Source of the DNA: an uncultured Mycoplasmatota bacterium
Lineage (GTDB): Bacteria > Bacillota_I > Bacilli_A > RF39 > UBA660
Assembly (NCBI GenBank): GCA_900553395.1
Contig: USDJ01000001.1
Coordinates: 1-64,000, forward strand
DNA: 64,000 nt
Direction of reading: 5' to 3'
In this document: piece by piece, positions 45,039-53,608 of the stretch
Position numbering within the stretch: the stretch's first letter is position 1
How the letters are laid out: each line of letters opens with the position of its first letter
Program-made: the position numbers and the translations under genes
The notes under the pieces: model-generated
Databases searched by the model: none
What the model saw: only the letters and a program-made list of their open reading frames with translations
Told to the model about the DNA's origin: nothing

Positions 45039-46158
45039 CAAACTTCACCTCTTTTATTTTAATTATGTTGCCATCTTTTATATTAAATAATTTAGACTTT
45101 TTTACAAGTTTTCTATCTAAATTGTTTAAATCTGTAGTAGTAATTATTGTTTGAATATTTTTGTTAATATATTTAAGTAAATTATTACTTTTTTGTTGAT
45201 CTAATTCACTAAATATATCATCTAATAATAAAATTGGAGTTCTGTTATTATATTTTTTAAATATTTCTATTTCTGATAATTTAAACGCTAGAACGCCAAT
45301 TCTCTGCTGACCTTGTGAACCATAATATTTCAAGTTCTTATCGCCTATATAAAACTCAAAATCGTCTTTATGGGGACCTAAAGTTGTAGAACATAACTTA
45401 ATATCATATTCAACTTTTCTTTTATACTTTTCAATCAATAATTGTTTTAAATTACTATCATTTATATCAAACTCAATATTAGGTGTATATCTTACACTAA
45501 AATTTGATATTCCCATTATATCTTTATAAATTTTCTCACAATATATATTTATTTTATCTATAAATTTATATCTTAACTTATATATTAATATAGCTTTATC
45601 TATTAAATAATTAGTTATTACATCTAAATAATTTAAGTCACTTGCCTTTTTATTATTTAGTTGTCTTAAATATTCATTTCGCATACGTAATATTTTACTA
45701 TATTCTGAAATTAAAATATAATAATTACTATATAATTGTGATAATTCTAAATTTATATATTTTCTTCTAATTTGTGGAGAACCCTTTATTATTTCTAAAT
45801 CATCAGGATAAAAAATTATTATATTAAATATTGATATATAATCGCTAATTTTTTTTACAACATTTCCATTATATTTTAAAATTTTATTTTTAGGATCTAT
45901 ATAAACGTTTAATTTATCGTCAAAAGATTCATTGTTTATAACTCCTTCTATAGTTAAATAATCTTCTCCTTCTTTTATTAAATTATTATCAATAAAACTT
46001 CTGTGGGATTTTGTAAGACCTAATACATATATACTCTCTAGCAAATTAGTTTTACCTTGAGCATTTTCTCCATAAATAATATTTATTCCTTTATAAAGTG
46101 ATACTTGTAGTGCGCCATAATTTCTAAAATTATGTAATTTTACTTTTTTTATGTACAT
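45031..46158 (-). CDS. recF: RecF, gap-repair SMC-like ATPase
   Basis: Binds single-strand gaps and directs RecR-RecO to load RecA. It has Walker A GENAQGKTNLLESIY (about 31-45), the ABC signature region SQGQQRIGVLAFKLSE near 290 and Walker B ILLLDDIFSELD near 318. 375 aa is standard. It sits between comK and gyrB; in B. subtilis recF follows dnaN and a small RNA-binding-protein gene, which is not seen here. Confidence 0.95.
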   Translation of the reverse strand: MYIKKVKLHNFRNYGALQVSLYKGINIIYGENAQGKTNLLESIYVLGLTKSHRSFIDNNLIKEGEDYLTIEGVINNESFDDKLNVYIDPKNKILKYNGNVVKKISDYISIFNIIIFYPDDLEIIKGSPQIRRKYINLELSQLYSNYYILISEYSKILRMRNEYLRQLNNKKASDLNYLDVITNYLIDKAILIYKLRYKFIDKINIYCEKIYKDIMGISNFSVRYTPNIEFDINDSNLKQLLIEKYKRKVEYDIKLCSTTLGPHKDDFEFYIGDKNLKYYGSQGQQRIGVLAFKLSEIEIFKKYNNRTPILLLDDIFSELDQQKSNNLLKYINKNIQTIITTTDLNNLDRKLVKKSKLFNIKDGNIIKIKEVKFDE

Positions 46159-46268
46159 AAAATCTCATTTTTCATCTTAAATCCCCCTAATTTTGATTTT
46201 ACTATTATTCAAGTACCCCTATACACATATATAATTATACCACAAATTAAGTTATAAAAAAAGAAAAA

Positions 46269-46733
46269 TTAGAATTTAGTATATTTTTCTTCTAATTTTC
46301 TTTCATATAATTTTGATTTAAGAATAATTGCTCTACATATTTGATTTTCTAATGAATAATATGATATATCTAAATCAATTTTATTATTATTTTTAAACTC
46401 TACTTCGCTAATATATTCTTTTTTAGAATAAGATTTAATTTTATTTAAAGCTATCCAACTACTTTGTTTAGTTCTTGAAGATGATGTAGGAAAAAATATA
46501 ATATTTCTGCTCTCTTCTATTATTATAGGAAATTTTGATTTTATACCAGTTAAAGTCTTGGTGCCCACACATCGTCCTTGATAAGAACTACCATAAAATT
46601 CACAATTGTTCTTTATAATACTATTAGACGATTGTTTTACTACGTATTCAGTATCTTCTTCATAAACCATTGATGTAGAATTATCTAATGGAATTATAGC
46701 TAAAGTAGCGGAATTTATTTCGTAATTATCCAT
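46269..46733 (-). CDS. comK: ComK-family competence transcription factor
   Basis: In B. subtilis ComK is the master activator of DNA-uptake genes. This 154-residue protein aligns by eye with it: YEINSATLAIIP at the start, a central CEFYGSSYQGRCVGT (near 43-57), FFPTSSSRTKQSSWIAL (near 80-96), and ISYYSLENQICRAIILKSKL (near 121-140). It is about 40 residues shorter at the C-terminus. A strong RBS (AAGGGGGAAG) precedes the ATG, and the dnaN terminator upstream implies its own promoter. The location between dnaN and recF is unusual. No other com genes are in the window. Confidence 0.82.
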   Translation of the reverse strand: MDNYEINSATLAIIPLDNSTSMVYEEDTEYVVKQSSNSIIKNNCEFYGSSYQGRCVGTKTLTGIKSKFPIIIEESRNIIFFPTSSSRTKQSSWIALNKIKSYSKKEYISEVEFKNNNKIDLDISYYSLENQICRAIILKSKLYERKLEEKYTKF

Positions 46734-46792
46734 ACTTCCCCCTTTCTTGCTATCTCTTATACATCAAGCATTTGTCGAATTTAACAGAATTA

Positions 46793-46831
46793 TGTCGATA
46801 ACTATTTTTTTTTGTAAATAAATGTTGATAA
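46793..46831 (-). promoter_or_regulatory. Two DnaA-box-like sequences downstream of dnaN
   Basis: TTATCGACA (46793-46801) and TTATCAACA (46823-46831), both on the minus strand, lie between dnaN and comK. They are one-mismatch variants of TTATNCACA, of the same types as in the origin. They fall upstream of comK and could link its expression to DnaA. Confidence 0.55.
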
Positions 46832-46854
46832 TTATTATTTTTAAATAAAATAAG

Positions 46855-46879
46855 CACAAAAAAAGTGCATATTGCACTT
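46855..46879 (-). terminator. Terminator after dnaN
   Basis: On the minus strand AAGTGCA and TGCACTT form a 7-bp stem with a 3-base loop, followed by a run of seven T. Confidence 0.85.
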
Positions 46880-46889
46880 AAATTTTAAA

Positions 46890-48011
46890 TTAGTAAGTCC
46901 TAATTGGAAGAATTAACTGAATCAAGTCATCGTTATCAACACAATTTAAAATAATAGGTTTTATTTCACCATTAAAAGATAACTCAATTTCCTCACTATC
47001 AAATGTTTTAATAGCATCCAACATATATTTAGAACTAAATGATATTTTAATATCAGAACTTGTGTTTTTATTAATCTTTATTTTCTCTTCTACATTTCCT
47101 ATTTCTGGAATATTAGAAGAAATTATCATAATATCATTTTTAGTTTCTAATTTAATTATATTTTTTTCTTCCACATTAGTTAATAATGACGCTCTATCTA
47201 TAGCATTATAGAAATTATCTAAATTAACTTTTATTTTAAGATCAAATGTTTCTGGAATTAATTTATTAGTATCAGGATAATTTCCTTGAATTAATCTACT
47301 CATTACTATTAAATTTTTCGATTTAAATATAACTTTATTCTGGAATATATGAAGTTCTAATGCATCGTCATCATCATTTATTAATTTTATTATTTCATTT
47401 AAATTTCTATTTGGAATTATAATATCAATATTGTTTTCTACATTTGTATCTAATATTATTCTTTTTTTAGACAATCTATAAGAATCTGTAGCAGTAACTT
47501 CCATAATATTATTACTTATCTTAAAATTAATACCTGTTAAAACTGGTCTACTCTCTTGTGTAGATGTTGCAAAAATTGTTTGATTAATAGTAGTTTTAAA
47601 TACTTTTTTATCTATAAATATAGGTTCACTAGTAAAATCTAAGTCTATACTAGGAAATTCATTTACTTCATTACAATTTAATTTAAATGAAGAAGATTCT
47701 GTTGTAATTAATACTTGAGAATCTATTATTTCTTCTATGCTAATAACCTCATTTGTTAACTTTTTTACTATATCATATATATATCTACCAGATATTAATA
47801 TATCTCCTGTAACTTCTATATTATCTATTTCTTCTTTTGGAATAAAAGATTTAACAGCAAGTTCATTATCTGTACTTAATAAATACAATCCGTCCTTTGT
47901 TAATTCGAATTTAATACAATTTAAAATAGGAATTAAATTTTTATTAGAAATACCTCTTATTACATAATTTAAATGTTCCATTAATGTTTTTTGTTTAATT
48001 TGAAATTTCAT
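46890..48011 (-). CDS. dnaN: DnaN, DNA polymerase III sliding clamp
   Basis: The beta clamp that tethers the replicative polymerase. Three repeated clamp domains over 373 aa, starting MKFQIKQKTLMEHLNYVIRG, with ATDSYRLSKKRI near residue 170 and the C-terminal cleft residues LILPIRTY at the end. It follows dnaA with about 130 bases between them containing four DnaA-box-like sequences. It ends at a strong terminator. Confidence 0.96.
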   Translation of the reverse strand: MKFQIKQKTLMEHLNYVIRGISNKNLIPILNCIKFELTKDGLYLLSTDNELAVKSFIPKEEIDNIEVTGDILISGRYIYDIVKKLTNEVISIEEIIDSQVLITTESSSFKLNCNEVNEFPSIDLDFTSEPIFIDKKVFKTTINQTIFATSTQESRPVLTGINFKISNNIMEVTATDSYRLSKKRIILDTNVENNIDIIIPNRNLNEIIKLINDDDDALELHIFQNKVIFKSKNLIVMSRLIQGNYPDTNKLIPETFDLKIKVNLDNFYNAIDRASLLTNVEEKNIIKLETKNDIMIISSNIPEIGNVEEKIKINKNTSSDIKISFSSKYMLDAIKTFDSEEIELSFNGEIKPIILNCVDNDDLIQLILPIRTY

Positions 48012-48047
48012 ATTATTCCTTCTTTCTATTATTATTATTTTTATTAG

Positions 48048-48137
48048 TGTTCATAATGTGCATAACCCTATTTTACCCTTTATATTAAATGAATTAATCG
48101 ATGTTCATAAAAAGTTTATTAAAAAATTTTATCAACA
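48048..48137. promoter_or_regulatory. DnaA-box cluster between dnaA and dnaN
   Basis: Four box-like nonamers: TTATGAACA (48048-48056, minus), TTATGCACA (48057-48065, minus, abutting the first), TTATGAACA (48102-48110, minus) and TTATCAACA (48129-48137, plus). A second box cluster between dnaA and dnaN is typical of bipartite Firmicutes origins. Confidence 0.7.
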
Positions 48138-48138
48138 T

Positions 48139-49491
48139 TTATCTAATTTCGTTAATCATTTTTTGAATTTCACCGTTTAAAATATCATCTTTTATTATCT
48201 CTTTTTTGATTTTATCAACTGCGTGCATTACTGTAGTATGATTTTTACCACCAAATTGTATACCTATTTTGGTTAAGTTTTCATCCAAATAAACTCTACA
48301 TATATACATCGCCACTTGCCTTGGAATAGCAATTTCATTACTTCTTTTCTTGCTTAATAATTGTTCTTGCGTTAAATTATAATGATCACATATTATTTGA
48401 ACTACTTGATCCATTTTGTTTTTAGAAACAATTGTCTTAACAAAGTAATCTTTAAGTGCTTCTATGGCTAAATCAAGTGTTATATCCGAACCATTCATCA
48501 TTGTTGCATAAGCAAAAACCCTTGTTATTGCTCCTTCGAGTTTACGAACATCTCCAACACAATTGCTAGCAATATATTCTTTAACGTCTTCAGGGACTAT
48601 TCCCCCTACTTCATTATTTTCTATTTTCTTATTTAAAATAGACATTCTAAGTTTAAAATCAGGAGGCAAAATATTTACTTGTAATCCCCAATTAAACCTA
48701 GTTTTTAACCTCTCTTCTAGTTTTTTGATATCGTCTGGAGATCTATCTGATGATATTATTATTTGTTTTTCATTATTATATAGCTCGTTAAATGTATTAA
48801 AAAATTCTTGTTGTGCTGAAGTAGCTCCTACTAAATTGTGGATATCATCAATCATCAAAACATCTATATCTCTATATTTATTTTTGAACATTTTTATAGC
48901 TTCAGTATTGTTTGAATTAGCATTTTTTCTACATATATCAACAAAATCAGAAACAAAATTATCACAAGTAATATATAAAACCTTCTTATTACTGTTTTTA
49001 ATAATATAGTTTCCTATAGAATGCATAAGATGAGTCTTCCCTAGTCCACTTGATCCATAAATGAAAAGTGGATTATACATTTTGCCAGGTTGTTCTGCTA
49101 CAGCTAAAGCACTTGTAGCAGCAAATTTATTACTTGGTCCAATCATAAAATTTTCAAATGTATATTTTGGATCCACATTTGATTCATATATTTCATTATT
49201 TGGAACTCCTATAACTTCACTTTCCAAAGTTAAGTTATTAGCTACTTCTTCTTCTATAACATAAGTGAATTTAAAATTAGTGCCTGTTATTTCAGTAAAT
49301 AATTCTTCTATTATATCATTATAGTTCTCACTTAAGTTTTTTTTGTGTATATGATAAGGAACTAGTACAGTTGCAGTATTGTTATTTAGACTAACTAGTT
49401 TAGTATCAGCAAACCAAGTATCATATGCAATATCTGAAATTTCTAATTTAATTTTGCTCAAAAATGAATTCCAAATACTATTTAAGTCCAT
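48139..49491 (-). CDS. dnaA: DnaA, chromosomal replication initiator
   Basis: Binds DnaA boxes and opens the origin. The N-terminal domain I starts MDLNSIWNSFLSKIK. The AAA+ domain has Walker A GSSGLGKT (about 146-153) and Walker B DVLMIDDIHNL. The C-terminal domain IV ends with the DNA-reading signature FGGKNHTTVMHAVDKI. I chose the ATG at 49491, preceded by GGAGGTG; an in-frame ATG five codons upstream sits on that RBS. It faces rpmH across the origin. Confidence 0.97.
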   Translation of the reverse strand: MDLNSIWNSFLSKIKLEISDIAYDTWFADTKLVSLNNNTATVLVPYHIHKKNLSENYNDIIEELFTEITGTNFKFTYVIEEEVANNLTLESEVIGVPNNEIYESNVDPKYTFENFMIGPSNKFAATSALAVAEQPGKMYNPLFIYGSSGLGKTHLMHSIGNYIIKNSNKKVLYITCDNFVSDFVDICRKNANSNNTEAIKMFKNKYRDIDVLMIDDIHNLVGATSAQQEFFNTFNELYNNEKQIIISSDRSPDDIKKLEERLKTRFNWGLQVNILPPDFKLRMSILNKKIENNEVGGIVPEDVKEYIASNCVGDVRKLEGAITRVFAYATMMNGSDITLDLAIEALKDYFVKTIVSKNKMDQVVQIICDHYNLTQEQLLSKKRSNEIAIPRQVAMYICRVYLDENLTKIGIQFGGKNHTTVMHAVDKIKKEIIKDDILNGEIQKMINEIR

Positions 49492-49510
49492 AACAACACC
49501 TCCCAATCAG

Positions 49511-49830
49511 TTATACACCTATATTTTACAATATTTTTCGACTAAAAACAACAAAATATGTGCATAATTTAAAATATAATTATGTAATAAAGTTATCAAC
49601 AATAATATTATAAAATTTTTGGTGTATAAAATTATAAAAAAAGTTATGAACAATAGATTTAAACATAACTTAGTCATATAAATAAACAAAAAAATGACTT
49701 ATCAACATAAATGTGCATAATTTTATCAACGTACAGATGTCAACATTTGATATTTTTTGTCGATAAGTGCATTATTTTGTGCATAAAATTGCAAAATCAT
49801 AAAATTAGTTATGCACATTTATGTTCATAA
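49511..49830. other. Chromosomal replication origin (oriC) with about 11 DnaA boxes
   Basis: The 497-base gap between dnaA and rpmH. Box-like nonamers (TTATNCACA and close variants) are at 49511 (TTATACACC, +), 49559 (TTATGCACA, -), 49593 (TTATCAACA, +), 49644 (TTATGAACA, +), 49699 (TTATCAACA, +), 49712 (TTATGCACA, -), 49723 (TTATCAACG, +), 49758 (TTATCGACA, -), 49778 (TTATGCACA, -), 49809 (TTATGCACA, +) and 49822 (TTATGAACA, -). The classical TTATCCACA is absent; TTATGCACA dominates. The very AT-rich stretch at 49831-49918 is a likely unwinding element. One Noc-type half-site (ATTTCCC, 49847-49853) lies in it. Confidence 0.9.
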
Positions 49831-49918
49831 CTCTAAATTTTAAATTATTTCCCAAAATAATAAAAAATATTGACTTTAAATTTATTTATGTTTTCTTACT
49901 TATTCAAATCAAAAATAA

Positions 49919-49947
49919 TTGACAAAACTATAAAAAATATATATAAT
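49919..49947 (+). promoter_or_regulatory. Sigma-A promoter of rpmH
   Basis: TTGACA (49919-49924), 17 bases and TATAAT (49942-49947), both perfect consensus, at the origin edge upstream of rpmH. Confidence 0.9.
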
Positions 49948-49988
49948 TTATAAAGCAAGCAGAAAATTTAATTAATGGAGGTGTAAAT

Positions 49989-50111
49989 ATGAAAAGAACT
50001 TATCAACCAAATAATCATAGAAAAAGTAAAAAATTAGGTTTCATGGCTCGTATGAAAACTAAAATTATAAATAATAGAAGAAGAAAAGGACGTAAAGTTT
50101 TATCTCATTAA
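49989..50111 (+). CDS. rpmH: Ribosomal protein bL34
   Basis: A very small, Arg/Lys-rich large-subunit protein. It starts MKRTYQPNNHRKSKKLGF and ends RRRKGRKVLSH, both matching the family. At 40 residues it is about four shorter than the usual 44, the missing residues falling in the middle (near residues 26-28). RBS GGAGGTG lies 5 bases before the ATG. First gene on the right replichore, followed by rnpA as in nearly all bacteria. Confidence 0.96.
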   Translation: MKRTYQPNNHRKSKKLGFMARMKTKIINNRRRKGRKVLSH

Positions 50112-50115
50112 TATT

Positions 50116-50140
50116 CCACTGATTCGTCAGTGGTTTTATT
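50116..50140 (+). terminator. Terminator or attenuator between rpmH and rnpA
   Basis: CCACTGA, loop TTCG, TCAGTGG, followed by TTTTATTTTATTT. A UUCG-capped hairpin here would give more bL34 than RnpA transcript by partial termination. Confidence 0.8.
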
Positions 50141-50167
50141 TTATTTATCATAAAGGAGCCTTGTAAA

Positions 50168-50518
50168 ATGAAAAAAGTAAATATATTAAAAAATAGTCGA
50201 GATTTTGACAGAATAATTAAAAATAACAAACCATATAAATATAAGGATTATATTATATATATTGAAAGAAATACGAATGATACTTATAAATTCGGATTAT
50301 CTGTAGGAAAAAAAATAGGCAATGCGGTTAATAGGAATAAAATAAAAAGGCAATTAAAATCTATAATTGATCAAAATGACTACCAAAATAATTTTAATTG
50401 TATTATAATAGTTGGTAGGGGAATTATTGAAAAAGATTTTTGCACTAGAAAAGATAATTTGATATTTGCCTTGGGAAATTTAAACATATTAAAGGAGAAT
50501 CGAGATGAAAAAAAATAA
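50168..50518 (+). CDS. rnpA: RnpA, ribonuclease P protein component
   Basis: Helps the RNase P RNA process tRNA 5' ends. The RNR motif region reads IGNAVNRNKIKRQLK (near residue 50), preceded by a beta core with FGLSVGKK. 116 aa is typical. The end overlaps yidC by 14 bases. The RNase P RNA gene is not in this window. Confidence 0.94.
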   Translation: MKKVNILKNSRDFDRIIKNNKPYKYKDYIIYIERNTNDTYKFGLSVGKKIGNAVNRNKIKRQLKSIIDQNDYQNNFNCIIIVGRGIIEKDFCTRKDNLIFALGNLNILKENRDEKK

Positions 50519-51500
50519 AAAAGTAGTATTAACACTTTTGATTATGTTAGTATTATTAACTGGTTGTACTAAACAATTAAAAGATGCTAATGGCAAAGTT
50601 GTTAAGAATGAAGCAACAAAACAAGTACTTGTTGAAAATGTATTATGTAAGCCAGAAGAATTAGCTGATAAATACAAAGAAGTAACAGAACAAAAAAAAT
50701 TAGATTATAAAAAAATGTATGAAGATGGAGATATATCTAAAAAAGATTATAATAAAAAATTAAAAAATATATTAGATATAGATAGTCTTCCAAAATGTAC
50801 AAGTATTAAAGTAATAGAAGGAAAATATGAAAATATTTGGACAAGTATTTTTGTAAAACCCCTTGCTTGGTTAATTGTAAATATAGGAAAAATATTAGGT
50901 AATAGCTATGGTTTATCTATTATAGTAGTAACAATTTTAATAAAATTAATATTGTATCCATTTACTATTAAATCTTTAAAGCAATCTGAGAATATAAAGA
51001 AAGCTCAACCTAAACTAAATAAAATAGAAAAAAAATATGCTAATAAAACTGATCAAGAATCAATGATGATGAAATCAAGTGAAATGATGGCAGTATATAA
51101 GGAATATAATATAAATCCAATTAGTGGATGCTTACTAGGAATTATTCAAGTTCCATTATTCTTTGCATTTTATGAGGCACTAAATAGACTACCAATTTTA
51201 TTTGAAGGTAAATTTTTAGGATTATATATGGGAATGACTCCATTAGCAGGAATGGGAGAAGGTAAATGGTACTATATTTTATTACCAATTATAGTAGGTC
51301 TTGTTACTTACTTCTCATTCAAAATGAATAAGACAACAATATCAGATAGTCAAGCTAAACAAATGAATATGATGTTTAATATAATGATTGTTATGATATT
51401 TATTACGTCATTTAGTATGTGTACATCAATAATTATTTATTGGGTAGTAAATAGTGTATTTACAATAGTTCAAAATTTGTTAGTTAAAAGGAGTAAGTAA
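50505..51500 (+). CDS. yidC: YidC (SpoIIIJ/OxaA), membrane protein insertase
   Basis: Inserts and folds membrane proteins with or without Sec. A lipoprotein signal peptide ends in LLTGC (Cys21). After an extracytoplasmic region come the five core transmembrane segments; the first contains the hydrophilic-groove region and the loop helices lie between about 160 and 210. 331 aa is slightly longer than B. subtilis SpoIIIJ because of the Lys-rich periplasmic-side region (about 45-105). RBS GGAGAA. Followed by khpB after 3 bases. Confidence 0.95.
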   Translation: MKKNKKVVLTLLIMLVLLTGCTKQLKDANGKVVKNEATKQVLVENVLCKPEELADKYKEVTEQKKLDYKKMYEDGDISKKDYNKKLKNILDIDSLPKCTSIKVIEGKYENIWTSIFVKPLAWLIVNIGKILGNSYGLSIIVVTILIKLILYPFTIKSLKQSENIKKAQPKLNKIEKKYANKTDQESMMMKSSEMMAVYKEYNINPISGCLLGIIQVPLFFAFYEALNRLPILFEGKFLGLYMGMTPLAGMGEGKWYYILLPIIVGLVTYFSFKMNKTTISDSQAKQMNMMFNIMIVMIFITSFSMCTSIIIYWVVNSVFTIVQNLLVKRSK

Positions 51501-51503
51501 TTT

Positions 51504-52100
51504 ATGATAAATGTTTATAAATATGAAGATTTAAAAGAAGAAGATTGCAGACTAAAATGTTTAGAAGATCTTGATGTATATAATAATGAAATATTAACAA
51601 AAGAATACGAAGAAGAAGATAAGTATGTAATGGAAGTTGTAAAAAAGGAAGATGTAAAAAACTTTATTAGAGAATACTTAGAAAAAGTTACTAAAGAAAT
51701 GGGAGTAACTATTAGATTAGAAATAAATGAATATGAAGATGTATTTACAGTTAAAATGTTTTCAGATAATAATCCAATATTAATAGGCAAAGATGGAAGA
51801 ACTTTATCAGCACTTCAAACATTATTAAGACAAACATTAAGTAATCAAATTAAATTTAATGTAAAAATCAACTTAGATGCTTCAAATTACAAGGTAAAGA
51901 AAGAAAAATATTTTGAAAACGATATTAAAAAAATAATTAACGAGATAATGAAAACAAAAGATGAAATTAAATTAGACCCTATGAATTCTTATAAAAGAAG
52001 AATAGTTCATTCTATAGCCTCTGAATATTATAATATAGAAACAGAAAGCTTTGGTGAAGAACCAAATAGATATGTTGTTATAAGATATGTAGAAAAATAA
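51504..52100 (+). CDS. khpB: KhpB (Jag/EloR), KH-R3H RNA-binding protein
   Basis: An RNA-binding protein that in streptococci works with KhpA to control cell elongation. The N-terminal Jag domain is short and atypical; a KH domain with GKDGRTLSALQTLL (near 93-106) and a C-terminal R3H domain (MNSYKRRIVHSIASE near 155-169) are clear. 198 aa. Located after yidC, as in most Firmicutes. Part of the rpmH-rnpA-yidC-khpB series. Confidence 0.93.
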   Translation: MINVYKYEDLKEEDCRLKCLEDLDVYNNEILTKEYEEEDKYVMEVVKKEDVKNFIREYLEKVTKEMGVTIRLEINEYEDVFTVKMFSDNNPILIGKDGRTLSALQTLLRQTLSNQIKFNVKINLDASNYKVKKEKYFENDIKKIINEIMKTKDEIKLDPMNSYKRRIVHSIASEYYNIETESFGEEPNRYVVIRYVEK

Positions 52101-52181
52101 AGATTCCTTTTTGGAATTTTTTATTTTAAAATAATAGTTATTTTGATATAATAAAATAGAAATTTAATGGGAAGTGATTTT

Positions 52182-53531
52182 ATGGAAGACACAATAGCAG
52201 CAATATCAACCACGTTAGGAGTAGGCGCTATTGCTATAATAAGAGTAAGTGGAAATGACGCTACTAGAATAGTAAATAAAATTTTTAAGGGTAGAGATTT
52301 ATCAAAAGTAGATTCACATACAATTAATTATGGCCATATTGTAGATGGTGATGATATAGTAGATGAAGTATTAGTTAGTGTAATGAGAGCACCTAAAACA
52401 TTTACAAGAGAAGATATAGTAGAGATAAATACACATGGTGGAATAGCTATAACGAATAAGATACTAGAAATGTTACTAATTAATGGTTGTAGACTTGCTA
52501 ATCCAGGAGAATTTACTAAACGCGCTTTTTTAAATGGTCGTATAGATTTAATCGAAGCAGAAGGAGTAATGGATTTAATAAATGCTAAAACAGAAAAATC
52601 AAGAAAACTTGCTATGAATCAAGTAAACGGAGAAGTTTCTAAATTAATTAAAAGTTTAAGACAAAAAATAATAGAGCTTTTAGCAAATATAGAAGTTAAT
52701 ATTGATTATCCAGAATATGAAGATATAGAAGAAATAAATAATGATATTTTAATGCCCAACTTGATTGAAATAAAATCAGAATTATCAGGTATATTAAAGA
52801 AATCATTAGATAGTAAGATTATAAAAAATGGTATTAAAACAGTAATAATTGGTAGTCCAAATGTAGGAAAAAGTAGTATATTAAATAGATTATTAAACGA
52901 GGATAAGGCTATAGTAACATCTATAGCAGGAACAACAAGAGATATTGTAGAGGGAAGTATTACATTAGATGGTATACCACTTGATATAATAGATACAGCT
53001 GGTATTAGAAAAACAGATGATGTAGTTGAAAGTATAGGTGTTAATAAAAGCTTGAATCTTATTTCTTCAGCTGATTTAGTGCTATTTGTTTTAAATAATA
53101 ATGAAGTAATGTCTGATGAAGAAAAAGAACTATTTAATCAGATAAAAGATAAAAATTACATAGTTATAGTTAATAAAACTGATTTACCTGATAAATTAGA
53201 TATGTCTATGATAAATAATTATGTCAGAATATCAGTAAAAGATGATATAGGAATAGATTCATTAAGAAACAAAATAAAAGAAATGTTTAATTTGGAAAAA
53301 TTTGAAAATTCTGATTTAACTTATTTAAGTAGTGCTAGAAGTATTTCATTATTAAAAAAATCCTTAGAGTCTATAGATAGTAGTATTGAGGCAATAAAAG
53401 CTTCAATGCCTATTGATATTACAGAAATAGATTTGAAACAAGCTTGGACATCATTAGGATCTATAATAGGAGAAACTTATTCAGATGAATTAATAGATCA
53501 GTTATTTAGTCAATTTTGTTTAGGAAAATAA
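52182..53531 (+). CDS. mnmE: MnmE, tRNA modification GTPase
   Basis: With MnmG it makes the cmnm5 modification at U34 of several tRNAs. It has an N-terminal tetrahydrofolate-binding domain (MEDTIAAISTTLGVGAI), and a Ras-like G domain inserted in the helical domain: GSPNVGKSS (about 224-231), DTAGIRKTDD, NKTD. The C-terminal CLGK includes the catalytic Cys. I chose the ATG at 52182 after GGAAGTGA; an ATG five codons earlier lacks an RBS. Followed by mnmG. Confidence 0.96.
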   Translation: MEDTIAAISTTLGVGAIAIIRVSGNDATRIVNKIFKGRDLSKVDSHTINYGHIVDGDDIVDEVLVSVMRAPKTFTREDIVEINTHGGIAITNKILEMLLINGCRLANPGEFTKRAFLNGRIDLIEAEGVMDLINAKTEKSRKLAMNQVNGEVSKLIKSLRQKIIELLANIEVNIDYPEYEDIEEINNDILMPNLIEIKSELSGILKKSLDSKIIKNGIKTVIIGSPNVGKSSILNRLLNEDKAIVTSIAGTTRDIVEGSITLDGIPLDIIDTAGIRKTDDVVESIGVNKSLNLISSADLVLFVLNNNEVMSDEEKELFNQIKDKNYIVIVNKTDLPDKLDMSMINNYVRISVKDDIGIDSLRNKIKEMFNLEKFENSDLTYLSSARSISLLKKSLESIDSSIEAIKASMPIDITEIDLKQAWTSLGSIIGETYSDELIDQLFSQFCLGK

Positions 53532-53556
53532 TGGATTGGTATTAATCCATTTTTTC
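53531..53556 (+). terminator. Terminator after mnmE
   Basis: ATGGATT and AATCCAT pair around a 6-base loop and are followed by five T. It begins right at the stop codon. Confidence 0.8.
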
Positions 53557-53585
53557 TTGTATTTTTTTATAATAAATAGTATACT
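53557..53585 (+). promoter_or_regulatory. Sigma-A promoter of mnmG
   Basis: TTGTAT (53557-53562), 17 bases and TATACT (53580-53585), directly after the mnmE terminator, so mnmG-rsmG form their own unit. Confidence 0.7.
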
Positions 53586-53608
53586 ATGTAAGTCAAGTGG
53601 GTGAGATT

